A DNA stretch of 64,000 nucleotides, taken from NCBI GenBank assembly GCA_963839165.1, contig CAWIUG010000005.1, positions 372,001 to 436,000 on the forward strand, written 5' to 3'. Below are positions 32,671 through 40,780 of the stretch, piece by piece. The translations under genes were made by a program, and so were the position numbers. This DNA is from DATFVA01 sp963839165. Lineage in GTDB: Bacteria; Bacteroidota; Ignavibacteria; Ignavibacteriales; Ignavibacteriaceae. The stretch's first letter is position 1; each line of letters starts with the position of its first letter. A model generated the notes under the pieces. It ran no database searches. It was not told the origin of the DNA and saw only the letters and a list, made by a program, of their open reading frames with translations.

Positions 32671-34140
32671 TTATGAATGATAGTTCGGAGCTTCCTTTGT
32701 TATAATAACATCATGAGGATGACTCTCCTTTAATCCTGCCAATGTTATCTTAACAAACCTGGTTTTCGTTTTAAGCTGGCGTATGGTACTGACACCGCAG
32801 TATCCCATAGCTGCCCTTAATCCTCCATTAAGCTGAAGGACTGTCTCAGCTAACGAACCTTTATATGGAACTCTTCCTTCAACTCCCTCAGGAACGAGTT
32901 TCGCAATATCAAGTTCTGTATCCTGGAAGTAGCGATCTTTACTCCCTTTTTTCATCGCCGCCAACGACCCCATACCTCGATAATGCTTAAAGCTTCTGCC
33001 CTCAAACAGAATCGTTTCGCCAGGACTTTCCTCCACACCTGCGAACAACCCGCCAATCATTACTGAGTCTGCTCCCGCCGCAAGGGCTTTAGGTACATCA
33101 CCGGTTTGTTTTATACCGCCGTCTGCGATCAATGGTATGCCTCTGGCTTTAGTGGCTCTGAAAACATCCTGAATAGCAGTTATCTGTGGGATCCCGACAC
33201 CGGCAACAACCCTGGTGGTACAAATTGATCCCGGTCCGATACCTACTTTTACTGCATCAATTTTACAATCCAAAAGATCAAGTGCTGCCTCATAAGTACC
33301 TATATTCCCAGCTATTAACTGAGCATACTTATATTTTTTTCTCACTTCTTTAACCATCTTTAGAACACCAGTTGAGTGGCCATGTGCTGTGTCAATTATA
33401 ATTGCATCCGCACCTGTACTAAGAAGTGAATCTATACGATCCATTGTATCAGTAGTAGTTCCAACAGCTGCTCCCACACGAAGCCTGCCATGCTCATCTT
33501 TGCATGCATTAGGATGTTTCTTCTTCTTTTGAATATCCTTAAATGTAATTAGTCCTTTTAATATTCCCTCTTTATTCACAACAGGGAGTTTTTCAATCTT
33601 ATACTTTTGGAGCAACTTTTCTGCCTTCTCAAGAGTTGTTCCCACCGGTGCAGTAATCAGATTTTCCTTAGTCATGAGATCCTTAACAATCGCTCTACGG
33701 TTTGGTTCAAATCTGAGGTCACGGTTTGTCAAAATGCCCACTAGTTTCCCTCCATCACTTACAATAGGAATTCCTGAAATCCTGTATTTTTTCATTATAT
33801 CAAGTGCTTCACCTATGGTTTTATTCGGTCGAAGGGTCACTGGATCTTGAATCATTCCACTTTCCGATCTTTTTACTCTGTCAACTTCGATACTCTGATC
33901 TTCAATCGACATATTTTTGTGGAGAATGCCTATGCCTCCTTCCCGGGCAAGGGCTATGGCAAGCGAAGATTCTGTAACAGTATCCATCGCTGCAGATATT
34001 ATAGGAATGTTTAATTGAATATCCGGAGTCAATAGTGTTCTAAGGTCCACTTCCCTAGGTAGGATAGAAGATTTTCCGGGGATCAGAAGGACATCATCAA
34101 AAGTCAAACCTTCCTTAATTACTATTTCATTCTGCTTCAT
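32671..34140 (-). CDS. guaB: Inosine-5'-monophosphate dehydrogenase
   Basis: A 489-residue IMPDH that oxidises IMP to XMP with NAD+, the committed step to GMP. TIM barrel opening 'LTFDDVLLIPGKSSILPREV'; a pair of CBS domains inserted at about residues 95-205; catalytic loop GPGSICTTRVVAGVG with the nucleophilic Cys near residue 304; and a flap region with the Arg/Tyr mobile segment YRGMGS. Complete and canonical in length, including the regulatory CBS module, which in bacteria commonly binds ATP or GTP. It lies 19 bases downstream of the acyl-CoA dehydrogenase gene on the same strand. Confidence 0.97.
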   Translation of the reverse strand: MKQNEIVIKEGLTFDDVLLIPGKSSILPREVDLRTLLTPDIQLNIPIISAAMDTVTESSLAIALAREGGIGILHKNMSIEDQSIEVDRVKRSESGMIQDPVTLRPNKTIGEALDIMKKYRISGIPIVSDGGKLVGILTNRDLRFEPNRRAIVKDLMTKENLITAPVGTTLEKAEKLLQKYKIEKLPVVNKEGILKGLITFKDIQKKKKHPNACKDEHGRLRVGAAVGTTTDTMDRIDSLLSTGADAIIIDTAHGHSTGVLKMVKEVRKKYKYAQLIAGNIGTYEAALDLLDCKIDAVKVGIGPGSICTTRVVAGVGIPQITAIQDVFRATKARGIPLIADGGIKQTGDVPKALAAGADSVMIGGLFAGVEESPGETILFEGRSFKHYRGMGSLAAMKKGSKDRYFQDTELDIAKLVPEGVEGRVPYKGSLAETVLQLNGGLRAAMGYCGVSTIRQLKTKTRFVKITLAGLKESHPHDVIITKEAPNYHS

Positions 34141-34159
34141 AAATTTTTCCTGTTGTTAG

Positions 34160-35329
34160 TTAATCATAGGCCGGCAAGCCGGTTATATCCTCACCGACAA
34201 TCAATGTATGCATTTCATGAGTTCCCTCATAAGTTTTTACTGACTCAAGGTTTGCAGCATGTCTCATAACAGGGTACTCATTGAGGATGCCGTTTGCACC
34301 GAATATTTCTCTTGCAACATGGGCAATCTCAAGTGCCTTCTCACAATTATTTCGTTTTGCAAGAGAAACCTGGGTATGCTTCATTGTACCTTTATCCTTC
34401 ATTCTCCCCAACTGAAGATTCAAAAGCTGAGCTTTAGTAATTTCGGTGAGCATAAAGACAAGTTTCTCCTGTGTCAGCTGGTAAGAAGCTATTGGTTTGC
34501 TGAATTGTACTCTTGATTTTGCATAATTAAGGGCAGCATCATAGCAGGCCATCATAGAACCGACTACACCCCAAGCTATTCCATACCTTGCCTGGTTAAG
34601 GCACATAAGAGCATTTTTTAATCCAGAGGTTCCGGGAAGAAGATTTTTTTCAGGTACAAAAACATTATCAAATATAAGTTCTGATGTAACCGAAGCTCTA
34701 AGTGAATGCTTGCCCTTCATCTCAGGGGCAGTAAAACCATCAAAAGATTTCTCAACAAGAAAACCCCTAACCACACCGTCAAGCTTCGCCCATACAACAG
34801 CAATATCAGCAATAGTACCATTTGTTATCCACATTTTGGCACCATTAAGTCTGAAACCTCCGTCTGCTTTCTCAGCTTTTGTTACCATACCTCCGGGATT
34901 GGAGCCAAAATCAGGCTCTGTAAGTCCGAAACACCCAATCTTTTCACCCCTGGCCAGAAGAGGCAGCCATAAGTTCTTTTGTTCATCACTTCCGAAAGTA
35001 AATATAGGATACATAACTAATGCGCTTTGAACAGAAACAAAACTTCGAAGACCGCTATCTCCCCTTTCAAGCTCCTGCATAACAAGCCCGTATGCTACGT
35101 TATTCATTTCTGCACAACCATATTCTTGAGGAAGATTTGAACCAAACAGTCCAAGGTCCCCCATTTGAGATACTAGCTGAATAGGAAATTCTGACTTTTG
35201 GTTATATTCCTCAATTATTGGGATAACTTCATTACTAACAAATTCACGAATTGTATCCCTGATCATAATCTCCTCTTCCGATAAAAGAGATTCCATATTA
35301 TAGTAATCCACACCCTCAAACCTTGTCAT
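34160..35329 (-). CDS. Acyl-CoA dehydrogenase, glutaryl-CoA dehydrogenase-like
   Basis: A 389-residue FAD enzyme of the acyl-CoA dehydrogenase family. The first half carries 'CFGLTEPDFGSNPGGMVTKA', the FAD-contact segment, and the catalytic base is Glu368 in KTYEGTHEMHTLI. The 'CLNQARYGIAWGVVGSMMACYD' segment and the ending ITGLPAYD are those of the glutaryl-CoA dehydrogenase subfamily, which oxidatively decarboxylates glutaryl-CoA to crotonyl-CoA in Lys/Trp breakdown. A GAGGAATCA ribosome binding site precedes the ATG. No electron-transfer flavoprotein gene is nearby. The glutaryl assignment is by subfamily resemblance; non-decarboxylating short-chain activity is possible. Confidence 0.88.
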   Translation of the reverse strand: MTRFEGVDYYNMESLLSEEEIMIRDTIREFVSNEVIPIIEEYNQKSEFPIQLVSQMGDLGLFGSNLPQEYGCAEMNNVAYGLVMQELERGDSGLRSFVSVQSALVMYPIFTFGSDEQKNLWLPLLARGEKIGCFGLTEPDFGSNPGGMVTKAEKADGGFRLNGAKMWITNGTIADIAVVWAKLDGVVRGFLVEKSFDGFTAPEMKGKHSLRASVTSELIFDNVFVPEKNLLPGTSGLKNALMCLNQARYGIAWGVVGSMMACYDAALNYAKSRVQFSKPIASYQLTQEKLVFMLTEITKAQLLNLQLGRMKDKGTMKHTQVSLAKRNNCEKALEIAHVAREIFGANGILNEYPVMRHAANLESVKTYEGTHEMHTLIVGEDITGLPAYD

Positions 35330-35707
35330 TGATTCCTCATTTACATATTAAAATTTAATCGTTAAAATTAAGCGATATAGGCAAGACAAGCAAACTTCAC
35401 ACGAATCTCCTGGCTGTTAAAATCTTCCATTTTTTATCGGAACAACCCACGGCACAAGTGTTTTCTTGAGATCAATTTGTATTCCTGTCTAATAAGGAAC
35501 GAAAAGCAGCAAGTAATATTTATCTGGAGAAATTAAGCTTCAGGTCAGGAGAATTTACCTGAACTGAGGAGTGGGAATATCAAATAAAAAAATAAACCCG
35601 GAAGAGGGTATCCGGGTTTATTTCCTTTAACTTAGGATATCTGAAACATAATTATTATTTATCTATTTTCTATATTTTATCACCTCCTTCTCGTTATATA
35701 GTATATC
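35330..35707. other. 378-base gene-free gap with a bidirectional terminator
   Basis: This gap lies between the 3' end of the T9SS sorting-domain gene and the 5' end of the acyl-CoA dehydrogenase gene. Apart from the perfect hairpin at 35590-35623 (listed separately) I see no open reading frame with a ribosome binding site and no RNA gene. The part next to 35329 should contain the promoter of the acyl-CoA dehydrogenase-guaB unit, but no clear -35/-10 pair stood out. Confidence 0.6.
35590..35623 (-). terminator. Strong intrinsic terminator (works on both strands)
   Basis: A perfect 13-bp stem (35590-35602 with 35611-35623), an 8-base loop, and T-rich flanks on both strands. It lies 85 bases past the stop of the minus-strand sorting-domain gene and is the natural end of that transcript. 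Confidence 0.88.
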
Positions 35708-36217
35708 TTACTTTAATAATATCATTTTCCTGACTCTAACGAACGTTTCTCCTCCTTCACCCCGGGCTGTAAGACGATAAATATAGGTTCCAGAACTTAA
35801 CTTGCTCCCCATTTCATTCGAACCGTCCCAATTAACGGTATATGTGCCTCTCATGACCTGATTTGAGAATAAAGTCTTCACTTCCTCTCCTAGCATATTA
35901 TATAATTTAAGCGTGACAAAACATGGCACTGGTACCTGAAATTTTATTGAAGTAGAAGGATTAAAGGGATTTGGGAAATTCTGGGTTAATAAATAATCAA
36001 GCGGTAATGAAGGTGCATTCTTATTAATAATTTCAATTTCAATCTTATCTAGGCGATGACGGTCTGCGTCAACGAGAATAATTCTACCCACAATAACATT
36101 TCCGGGATTATTTATTTTAAAAGGTAAATCGGCTAATAAATGTTCCCCATCTTCGATAGTTTTACTTGCCATCCTATCATACAACAGAGTCTTCAGAGAA
36201 GAATCAGTCATGCTCAA
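35708..36217 (-). CDS. C-terminal fragment with T9SS type A sorting domain (frameshifted part of the gene upstream)
   Basis: A 169-codon reading frame that is almost certainly the displaced 3' part of the gene at 36204-39299. Its first 70 residues finish a beta domain. The last 85 are a standard T9SS type A sorting domain: NFPNPFNPSTSIKFQVP, then 'VTLKLYNMLGEEVKTLFSNQ', GTYTVNWDGSNEMGSKLSSG, TYIYRLTA, and the basic end RVRKMILLK. The only available start is TTG at 36215-36217 with no ribosome binding site, and there is no signal peptide, so as a separate protein it would be useless. It overlaps the upstream frame by 14 bases; removing one base near 36206-36217 fuses the two. Confidence 0.85.
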   Translation of the reverse strand: MSMTDSSLKTLLYDRMASKTIEDGEHLLADLPFKINNPGNVIVGRIILVDADRHRLDKIEIEIINKNAPSLPLDYLLTQNFPNPFNPSTSIKFQVPVPCFVTLKLYNMLGEEVKTLFSNQVMRGTYTVNWDGSNEMGSKLSSGTYIYRLTARGEGGETFVRVRKMILLK

Positions 36218-39200
36218 AATATCCCTGTCCGAGGTCAGTATTGATCATCAGATCTCCACCAGATTTATCTATATTCCCGAATTCTATCTGCGCACCACGT
36301 ATTGCAACTTTACTATCGACATATAATGTAATCCCTTCCCCTGTAATATAAGCCTTTATCTTAGCATCGGCATTTCCCGCAGCTTTGGATAATATACCTG
36401 GTTTTACTTTCCTTACAGGGTTGTCATTAGGATAAAATCCTGTCAGAATAATATTCTGAATCAGTGACAGATCCTGAACATTCACAATCCCGTCAGGTTC
36501 AGGTTCCAGTGTACCCGGTATCCATGGTGAGATATCGGCCCGTTTAAAATTTTCTCCTGTAAGGGAATCTTTTCCTATGATATGATCCACGACCATTATA
36601 AGGTCGAGTATATCAATATAATCATCACCATTAACATCACCGCGTGAAGAGACCCGATTTACAGCCATGACGGTCATTACATTCTGAGCTGAACTTATAT
36701 AAACAGGGTAACCTTCACTCGTTGTTCCCGATGCATTTGAAATAATCAGTGAAGAGTTCAATGTGTCATTTAGAGCGGGAATATCTGCGATCCGGTATTC
36801 AATTGTCAACAGATCATTATAATCCTTTGCCGGATCAAGACCGCTGTTCTGATCAAGGTTATAAAGAAGGATGTACACTGAATCTGCTGATGCCCCATTT
36901 GCAGTAATTGGTCCTCGGAACAGATTGTAATCGAGCACCCAGTTCTCATCTAATACATCTGAACCTTTTTGAATGTTCCTGAAAGTTAGTATTGTATTAT
37001 CATCGACATTCTTATTGAGGGTCAATCTGAATTGTATAGCCTGAACTTTTTCACCAAGAGGATCAAGTCCTTTTAATCTTACAGAAGCAGTGTAAACATT
37101 ATCTTCCAGTTGGTAAACAGTATCATGTTGGAACAAGAGGCCGTTTTCACCAGCTCCCTTTCCTGTAAGGGGAATGGCATGCGGCGATGTCGGATCATCC
37201 GATGTAAAAATGAGGTTGCCGGAATAAGTTTCAGCAGAAGCTGGGGAGAATGTAACTGTGAAAATCTGGTTTTCCCCCGGGGGTATATTAGCTGATGAAG
37301 GTATTACTGAATAACCTGAATCTGCTATAGACGCACCAGATATCTGTAATTCATTTACAAATCCTGAATTGGAGACTGTAACCGTCATATTTTTATTTGA
37401 ATTTAGAGTCACGAGCCCAAAATTCAGGGATGAGGGTGAGGCTCTTAAAGAAGGTCCTTCATCAGAGCCTGTCCCGGTGAGATTATATGTTAGTGGTGAA
37501 CCTGCGGTATTATGTGTAATTTCCAATGAAGATGCAATTACACCTGTTACCGTTGGACTAAAAGTAATATCAAAGATCTGACTACTTCCTGGAAGTATTG
37601 TTACTGGGAAATCAGCCGGGGAAAAAGTATATTCTTCAGCTCCAGAAATAATACTGCTTATAATAAGATCCTCATCCCCTAGATTGCTTACTTCCGCCTG
37701 GAGTGTACGATAATTACTCACACCAACAGAACCAAAATCCAATTCTGATGGATTTATTGAAAAAACGGGAGGCATTAAGACCTTCTTTATTTCCAGGTTA
37801 TCAATCATGAGATCATTATCGGCATTTGAAATCGAAGATTCGCCATAGAATCCCAACAGAATCATTCCCGAATAATTCGATAAGTCTACCACCACGTGTT
37901 CACCTAGGGAGCTTATTTCATCATAAACGTACTGTGACCCATTGTTATTCCATTCCCTGAGGATATTAGATTCCGACCACGTAATGCCTGAATCAGTTGA
38001 TATAAGCAGTGCAAACCTATCGTCTGTACCCCCGGGTTCCGGAGGATTTGATGTGCGTGCTGCATTTAATGCAAGATCGAATTCCAGCTGGTAATCAGAA
38101 CCATTTCCAAGGTCAGCCAGTGTAGTCATCATCCAATGATTAACAGAAGTACCTGAAATGTTCAGTATAGCAGCTTTGTTAACAGGCGATGGTAAATTGA
38201 GCCAATCACCTTGCGCCCATCCTGAATTCGTAGCGATTACAGTAACAGGGTCATTCAATAATCCTGAATATCTGATATAATAGAGTGGAGGAAACGATCC
38301 TTCAAAGTTTTCCATATAAGGGTATACTGTAACCGGAGGATCCTCCATCACAAGAAATGACCATATAGGTACGCCTGAAGCTTCACCAGTTTCATTATAA
38401 GGAACGATCATCCAATAATATCTGGTATTATATAATAATGGAGCATCAGGGATGTACTGTGTAGCAAGCTGCAAATCTGTACCATGTTCGAGGTTGGAAG
38501 GTGGAGTGATACCTTCTCCGTCTGTTCCGAAATAGAGCCTGTAGCCTGTGGGAACCGGTCCATTGCCTGCTTCCCAGATGAGTCCAATATTTATATCTAC
38601 ATCCACGGCACCATTAGAAGGGGAAATGGGAGATGCAGGACCCGGGTGGAGGTCAGCACTGTATACTTTTATATTGTCGATGAACCAGTACATAGAGTAA
38701 TTCCCCGTCCATCTGAATCGAACCCTTGAATTAGTTACACCAGAAGATTCAGACGTAATATCAATGATGATATGCTGCGGGTTCCCCTGAGAAGTAGTGG
38801 TCGAACTAAAGACTTCCAACCACATATTTCCATCCCAGACTTCGATAAATATTTCTCCCCCTGCTCCACCGCGAAAATACTGATCTAATTCAAGCAGCAC
38901 ACTTTCTCCACTTTGAGCGGAGAATCCGGGAGACTCAAGTGCAACATTTTCAGGCAGATTATTGTCAGAATATTGATAACTATTGAATACTGCTACTGGG
39001 GCAGACATAGGAGCAAAAGTTAGGTCAAGGGGATCTCCAAAGTGCCACAGATCAACCCCTTGTTCACCTGCTATTATATTCTGGTTCCAGTCTTGTGGTG
39101 GTGTAGTTCCAGCAGCAGATGAAAAATCTTCATCTATATATACCACCATAGCCGACCCAGGTAAAACGTTTCTATTTTTTTGTACTACTGTACCTTCTAT

Positions 39201-39299
39201 TTTCTGAGCTTTGTCCCTCTGTGCAAATGCGGTAAGCGGTAGCATCAGAAGCGACAAGAGGAAAGTAATTAGAATATACTTAGCTAAGTTTAACTTCAA
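36204..39299 (-). CDS. Large multidomain secreted protein (adhesin-like, ASH/Hydin-type, cohesin and dockerin modules)
   Basis: A 1031-residue exported protein, started here at TTG 39297-39299 behind AGGAGGAGTC; the signal peptide follows (LAKYILITFLLSLLMLPLTAFAQ). Modules in order: two cleaved-adhesin/choice-of-anchor J-type jelly rolls (about 50-220 and 320-500) around an Fn3-like module; two ASH/Hydin-like 'choice-of-anchor D' domains (about 505-700) with LDFGSVGVSN and LNFGLVTLNS; a cohesin-like domain (about 705-860); a dockerin-like pair of Ca-binding loops starting DVNGDDYIDILDLI (about 885-955); and the start of another beta domain. The frame ends abruptly (GQGYFEHD) 14 bases into the next frame, which holds the T9SS sorting domain. 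Surface attachment or carbohydrate binding is inferred; no enzyme motif seen. Confidence 0.85.
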   Translation of the reverse strand: MKLNLAKYILITFLLSLLMLPLTAFAQRDKAQKIEGTVVQKNRNVLPGSAMVVYIDEDFSSAAGTTPPQDWNQNIIAGEQGVDLWHFGDPLDLTFAPMSAPVAVFNSYQYSDNNLPENVALESPGFSAQSGESVLLELDQYFRGGAGGEIFIEVWDGNMWLEVFSSTTTSQGNPQHIIIDITSESSGVTNSRVRFRWTGNYSMYWFIDNIKVYSADLHPGPASPISPSNGAVDVDINIGLIWEAGNGPVPTGYRLYFGTDGEGITPPSNLEHGTDLQLATQYIPDAPLLYNTRYYWMIVPYNETGEASGVPIWSFLVMEDPPVTVYPYMENFEGSFPPLYYIRYSGLLNDPVTVIATNSGWAQGDWLNLPSPVNKAAILNISGTSVNHWMMTTLADLGNGSDYQLEFDLALNAARTSNPPEPGGTDDRFALLISTDSGITWSESNILREWNNNGSQYVYDEISSLGEHVVVDLSNYSGMILLGFYGESSISNADNDLMIDNLEIKKVLMPPVFSINPSELDFGSVGVSNYRTLQAEVSNLGDEDLIISSIISGAEEYTFSPADFPVTILPGSSQIFDITFSPTVTGVIASSLEITHNTAGSPLTYNLTGTGSDEGPSLRASPSSLNFGLVTLNSNKNMTVTVSNSGFVNELQISGASIADSGYSVIPSSANIPPGENQIFTVTFSPASAETYSGNLIFTSDDPTSPHAIPLTGKGAGENGLLFQHDTVYQLEDNVYTASVRLKGLDPLGEKVQAIQFRLTLNKNVDDNTILTFRNIQKGSDVLDENWVLDYNLFRGPITANGASADSVYILLYNLDQNSGLDPAKDYNDLLTIEYRIADIPALNDTLNSSLIISNASGTTSEGYPVYISSAQNVMTVMAVNRVSSRGDVNGDDYIDILDLIMVVDHIIGKDSLTGENFKRADISPWIPGTLEPEPDGIVNVQDLSLIQNIILTGFYPNDNPVRKVKPGILSKAAGNADAKIKAYITGEGITLYVDSKVAIRGAQIEFGNIDKSGGDLMINTDLGQGYFEHD

Positions 39300-40094
39300 G
39301 ACTCCTCCTGAATTTTTGATATATTGTGTGTTGTAGGTATGGTCCTGAGCCATCTGTGCCAGGGATAGCTTTCAGGTTGTTCGATATGAAAAAATGGTGA
39401 ATACTCATCTTTAAGGACTTTATTATAAGTCAATTAAATATGGTAGTTAAGGGTCTATGTTTTATTCTAATTTTAAAATTAAGGCCCCTCAACGTGCCCT
39501 GTTAGTTCCTGTAGATACCACCCGGGTTCTATTTATAAACCAAAGGTTCCAGTAAATACATGGAATAAATATAAATTTTAACAGAAAACATTTCAGGACC
39601 TTATTTAAAAACATAAGTTTTCAAATTAAGGAGATTATATAGCATTCTGTTGATTCATCTAAGCAAGTAACAAATAAAAATGTAAGTGGATCTCCGAATA
39701 AAAAATAACAATCCTTTATGGGAATCCAAGTTTGTTTACTCCATTAAGATTTATTTTATCTATATAAAATCAGCACTTTTTTTATAAATCTTTTCTCAAT
39801 CTCCCTTAAGTAAAATGTTGGCTTTCTTTCATAAAGACAATTTTAGCAAAATTTATTTTCAATGTCAAAAATTGGAACCGTTAATTCTTATTATTACTTA
39901 GTATATCTATTCTTCAGTTGAAGAATTAAACAATCTGAATTAAAGACAGGTATCTTCGGCGGTATAACTATATTTAGCCTGGGAAGAACAATACATATTA
40001 AGTATACATGCTGTAAATCACGTCATGTTTTTGTATTTTATTTATTTTGGTATAAGCTACGATGAAAAAGTTAATTGGTGAGTGATTAATTGCT

Positions 40095-40123
40095 GCCTCC
40101 GTTTTAACACGGAGGCTTTTTTT
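40095..40123 (+). terminator. Hairpin unit 1: strong intrinsic terminator without an obvious gene
   Basis: A perfect 8-bp stem (GCCTCCGT at 40095-40102 with ACGGAGGC at 40109-40116), 6-base loop, then seven T. A TATAAG lies at 40051-40056, about 40 bases upstream, but without a well-placed -35. No coding sequence ends nearby on the plus strand, so it terminates a non-coding or antisense transcript. Confidence 0.8.
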
Positions 40124-40205
40124 ATCTGTTTTTATTTTTAATCATAATTTTTTGTTTTAAAATATATCTTTTTATACTGCTCTCTTGAGAGGCCCGGTGT
40201 TGAGT

Positions 40206-40225
40206 CCCGGAATATCGGGTTTTTT
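40206..40225 (+). terminator. Hairpin unit 2: short stem plus T run
   Basis: CCCG (40206-40209) pairs with CGGG (40216-40219), followed by six T. A TATACT -10-like hexamer sits at 40173-40178 with a poor -35 (TTGTTT at 40152). The stem is only 4 bp, so function is less certain than for units 1 and 3; its spacing between them is the main argument. Confidence 0.45.
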
Positions 40226-40226
40226 A

Positions 40227-40255
40227 TTGACATAAATAATCACACTTTTTATAAT
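40227..40255 (+). promoter_or_regulatory. Perfect sigma70-type promoter (TTGACA - 17 - TATAAT)
   Basis: TTGACA at 40227-40232 and TATAAT at 40250-40255 with exactly 17 bases between. It begins right after the T run of hairpin unit 2, and transcription would start at about 40262. It points to hairpin unit 3 and beyond that to the receiver gene at 40428. Confidence 0.75.
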
Positions 40256-40261
40256 AGACCA

Positions 40262-40356
40262 ATTTTTAGTCTTATAATAATACGTTCTGTTTATGTTATT
40301 TTAGCTTTAAGAGTGGGATTAAGCTCGGTTTTACGCCCTCAAAGCCGAGCGTTTTT
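40262..40356 (+). ncRNA. Candidate small RNA of about 95 nucleotides
   Basis: Defined only by a perfect promoter upstream (40227-40255) and a strong terminator at its end (40323-40356). The interval has no open reading frame with a ribosome binding site and resembles no RNA family I know (not SRP RNA, 6S, tmRNA or a recognised riboswitch). It could instead be an attenuated leader of the receiver gene at 40428, since about 70 bases separate the terminator from that start. Confidence 0.45.
40323..40356 (+). terminator. Hairpin unit 3: strong terminator of the candidate small RNA
   Basis: GCTCGGTTTT (40323-40332) pairs with AAAGCCGAGC (40341-40350), nine Watson-Crick pairs and one G:T, with an 8-base loop and a following GTTTTT. 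Confidence 0.78.
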
Positions 40357-40427
40357 CTGGATTTTATTATTTCTTTTTATAAACAAAATTGTTATTATCA
40401 TATCCAATATTTCACCATCTAAAGAAA

Positions 40428-40775
40428 ATGATTCTTATTGCTGAAGACCAACTCATAACCGCCCTTGAGTTAAAAACCATACTTAAAAGAAACGGATTCC
40501 CGATATCTCAAGTTTTTACCCGAGGAGCAGAGGCTATACGATTTCTACTAATTGAAAAACCTCTGTTTGCTCTTCTTGATATTAAACTAGCCGATGAAGT
40601 TTCAGGAATTGAGATAGGAAAGAGACTGAAAGAGAGGGACATTCCATTCATTTTTATATCTGCATTTTCTGATCCTGAAAACCTTCGGCGTGCGAAGGAT
40701 TTACATCCTGCGGGGATATTAACGAAACCACTTGATGAAATGTCGCTGGAACAAATGATTGATGGATTCAGGTAG
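40428..40775 (+). CDS. Stand-alone response-regulator receiver
   Basis: A 115-residue receiver with no output domain. Start MILIAEDQ places the acidic pair at E6/D7, phosphoacceptor D51 in LLDIKLA, S78 in place of Thr in FISAF, and K100 in LTKPL. An upstream in-frame TTG would add 13 residues, but the ATG at 40428 aligns with the family. It converges on the HisKA_2 kinase gene at 40781-42229 (5 bases apart), and the two are probably partners. The ribosome binding site is weak (AAAGAAA). A candidate small RNA or attenuated leader lies just upstream. Confidence 0.85.
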   Translation: MILIAEDQLITALELKTILKRNGFPISQVFTRGAEAIRFLLIEKPLFALLDIKLADEVSGIEIGKRLKERDIPFIFISAFSDPENLRRAKDLHPAGILTKPLDEMSLEQMIDGFR

Positions 40776-40780
40776 AGTAC

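Larger units (their letters stand above)
39300..40427. other. 1.1 kb gene-free region with three hairpin/T-run units
   Basis: No convincing protein gene on either strand. The left 700 bases (39300-40020) are AT-rich and hold the leader of the secreted-protein gene; nothing else was recognised there. The right third (40020-40360) has three hairpins followed by T runs, spaced about 110 bases apart, each preceded by a -10-like hexamer, and one perfect sigma70-type promoter. These are listed separately. Confidence 0.6.
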
